A DNA stretch of 64,000 bases from Candidatus Heimdallarchaeota archaeon (GTDB lineage: Archaea; Asgardarchaeota; Heimdallarchaeia; Heimdallarchaeales; Kariarchaeaceae): positions 1 through 64,000 of the forward strand of contig JASBSB010000005.1 in the NCBI GenBank assembly GCA_030149205.1. The letters are read 5' to 3'. A program made the translations under genes and the position numbers. This document shows, in pieces, positions 61,687 to 64,000 of the stretch. Every line of letters starts with the position of its first letter. Positions within the stretch are counted from its first letter, which is position 1. Under the pieces are notes generated by a model. That model ran no database searches, was not told the DNA's origin, and worked only from the letters and a program-made list of their open reading frames with translations.

Positions 61687-62012
61687 GCGAAATCACCTTT
61701 GATAAGTTCAGTACCCACTTATTTATTAAATATAGAATTTTATAAAAGACGGGATGTGGTGTTACACTTACGAGGTTTAAGCTAACAAGAAGATTTTGTT
61801 CGGAAATCCATTTCGCAATACCCCATGTAATTTACCACAATTTCAATTCAACAGGGTTTACAAAAAGGTTTCTCTACAACAATGCTCAATATCCTTAAAT
61901 GGTGTATAATTGTGGAAAAATTATAGAAAATACCTCTTTCCTACAAAAATTCACTTCGTTTTCTATTTATGGAAGTCAAAGAACTTATATAGCTAAATTA
62001 CTTCTTCACGAC

Positions 62013-63854
62013 ATGCAATCCATTGATTTAGCTCCAATCAAAGAGAAGGGTCATTTTGTACTTGAAGAGTTGGCATCTATGCCATCGTTTTATATGCCTA
62101 CTTTAAACCATAAAGAGGATAAACTTGCATTCTATTGGGACAAAACTGGAAGGATCGAACTTTTTGTTATGGATCTTAATACAAAAGAGATCAAACAAGT
62201 ATCCCATGGTGAGGTACCTAAGGCATTAAGGGCAGGTTTTATCTGGTCTAGAGATGATTCTACTGTATTATTTGCTCTGGATAATCAGGGTGACGAAAAA
62301 CATAACATCCATGAGATAGACGTTGAGACAGGTGAAGTTAGAATCCTTACAAACACACCTGAGCATCAAGAATATATTGTAGATTCATCACCAGATGGAA
62401 ACTGGTACACACTTGTGAGCACTAGAAACGGTCAGTTAAATCTCTTTAAGCTTTATAAGGATGGAAAGGTTGAGCAGCTTACAGCACATGAGAATCCTGC
62501 ATTTGGTGGTTCAATTTCACCAGATGGTAAACTTATAACATATTCAAGCAATGAGGAACAAAACTTAAAAAATTCAGATATTTATCTAGCTAAAAGTGAT
62601 GGTTCATCTGCTGAGAGACTTCTGCAAATCAAGGTCGGAAGCAGTGAATCTTTTGCAGACTGGGCAAAGAACAGTAAAATGTTTGCCTTCACTAGTGATG
62701 CAAATGGTGTGAGTCAACCTGGGATATATGACATTGAGAAAGGAGAATACAGGTTATTTGGAGATCAGAAACATGATGAGTATGCTGCCAAATTAACCAA
62801 GGATGGTAAATCCCTGATTGTATTAGAAAATGTGGATGGGTCTGTCTCTCCAGCTGTCTATAATATAGAAACTGGTGAAAAACGCTCACTCGATTTCCCC
62901 AAAGGTATTGCTGCTGGAAGTGAGCTTCGAGGAGACCGATATCTATATTTAACAGTTACCACACCAACTTCTCCCTCTCAGTTGGTTGAATATGATCTAC
63001 AGAATGATACAACCACCGTTATTCTTGAAACTGACACAGGAAATGTAGATTCAAGTTTCTTCGTTGATGGTGAGCATATTTGGTATAAGAGTTTAGATGG
63101 AACTGACATTCCTGCGATTGTCTACAAGCCCAATGATTATGACAAGAGTCTCAAATACCCAGCAATTGTTCTGCCACATGGTGGACCAACAGGGCAATAT
63201 TTCCTGAATTTCTCGATGATGGCACAATATTTAGCAGATCTCGGATATGTCGTACTTCTTCCAAATGTCAGAGGAAGCACAGGATACGGTGTGGAATTTA
63301 GAGACGCATGCTTAAAAGCATGGGGAGATAAAGATCATGAGGATTGGGTTGCAGGCAGACAATGGCTTGTTGATGAACTAAATGTTGATCCAAACCGTAT
63401 TGTGGTATTTGGAGGATCGTATGGAGGGTATGCAACCCTGGTCTGTATGACAAAATCCCCTGAACTCTGGGCAGCAGGATGTGCCTGGGTTCCTGTTTCA
63501 CACCTGAAGAATATGTATGAGCAATCCCAACCCCATTTTCAGTATTTCTTAAGAGAACAAATGGGAGACCCGGTGAAAGATGCTGATCTTTGGGAGGCTC
63601 ATTCACCTCTAAACTTTGTCGAAAACATCACAAAACCATTGCTTCTTGTTCATGGAAAAAATGACCCAAGATGTCCAGTTGATGAATCACGAAATGTTGT
63701 AAAGAGATTAAAAGAGCTGGGAAGAGTTGAAGGTCAGGACTTTGAGTATGTTGAATATCAAGACGAGGGTCATGGGGCAATGAGTGACATTCAATCTAGA
63801 ATTCGCTCCATTAAGCTATTCCAAGATTATTTCTACCGAAAGTTAGTAAATTAA
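62013..63854 (+). CDS. S9 family (prolyl oligopeptidase/acylaminoacyl peptidase) serine peptidase
   Basis: Beta-propeller repeats, PAIVLPHGGPTGQY, GSYGGYATLVC, HGKNDPRCP, DEGHG; likely start M at 62013 (ORF opens at 61899). Confidence 0.9.
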   Translation: MQSIDLAPIKEKGHFVLEELASMPSFYMPTLNHKEDKLAFYWDKTGRIELFVMDLNTKEIKQVSHGEVPKALRAGFIWSRDDSTVLFALDNQGDEKHNIHEIDVETGEVRILTNTPEHQEYIVDSSPDGNWYTLVSTRNGQLNLFKLYKDGKVEQLTAHENPAFGGSISPDGKLITYSSNEEQNLKNSDIYLAKSDGSSAERLLQIKVGSSESFADWAKNSKMFAFTSDANGVSQPGIYDIEKGEYRLFGDQKHDEYAAKLTKDGKSLIVLENVDGSVSPAVYNIETGEKRSLDFPKGIAAGSELRGDRYLYLTVTTPTSPSQLVEYDLQNDTTTVILETDTGNVDSSFFVDGEHIWYKSLDGTDIPAIVYKPNDYDKSLKYPAIVLPHGGPTGQYFLNFSMMAQYLADLGYVVLLPNVRGSTGYGVEFRDACLKAWGDKDHEDWVAGRQWLVDELNVDPNRIVVFGGSYGGYATLVCMTKSPELWAAGCAWVPVSHLKNMYEQSQPHFQYFLREQMGDPVKDADLWEAHSPLNFVENITKPLLLVHGKNDPRCPVDESRNVVKRLKELGRVEGQDFEYVEYQDEGHGAMSDIQSRIRSIKLFQDYFYRKLVN

Positions 63855-63932
63855 ATTCAATTTTATCTAGGAATTTTTGAGAATTAAACTCTAAAAGAGT
63901 AACATTCTAATTATAGCGTTCAAAGAAGAGGT

Positions 63933-64000
63933 ATGAACCATAAATTTCGCGTACTACCCTCAGTGATACTTACTTTGTTGCTTCTATTGATTGTATTAAT
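63933..64000 (+). CDS. 5' end of a signal-peptide-bearing protein, truncated by window
   Basis: ATG AAC CAT AAA TTT CGC.. encodes MNHKFRVLPSVILTLLLLLIVL. Confidence 0.5.
   Translation, partial: MNHKFRVLPSVILTLLLLLIVL

Noticed and set aside
1-64000. CRISPR arrays, IS elements, prophage
   Set aside because: No regularly spaced repeats, transposase/integrase motifs or phage structural genes recognised by eye; a tool-based scan could still find degenerate remnants.

Overview
Gene-dense, AT-rich archaeal chromosomal window. The archaeal calls are RfcL, HerA-Mre11-Rad50, NurA, FtsZ, an archaeal-type MetG, and a tRNA with bulge-helix-bulge (BHB) introns. Many Ig-like surface proteins with cytoplasmic tails, a bacterial-type plsC and an aerobic-style Sdh/Frd suggest an Asgard/Heimdallarchaeia-like host, but that lineage call is inference only. 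Main content: two ABC-2 type transporter loci, NhaA, a 1740-aa surface protein divergent from an atypical ABC operon, a 3-hydroxyacyl-CoA dehydrogenase, carbamate kinase, EtfBA, FtsZ, PlsC, RfcL, a three-gene Sdh/Frd operon, NurA, a copper cassette (PadR-like regulator, CopA, CopZ), HerA-Mre11-Rad50, MetG and an S9 peptidase. The strongest non-routine signals are: (i) a tRNA-Arg(UCU) at 30208-30326 with two predicted BHB introns, one a 17-nt intron in the T-loop; (ii) two paralogous small CxxC/CxxC zinc-ribbon genes (one missing from the ORF track) sharing a leader with a TATA element and two perfect palindromes at identical spacing; (iii) a giant Ig-like surface receptor with a longin/roadblock-like cytoplasmic region beside an ABC operon with a non-canonical LSAGR signature; (iv) a PPDK_N-like/nucleotidyltransferase gene pair. 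No CRISPR array, rRNA or intact transposon was seen.
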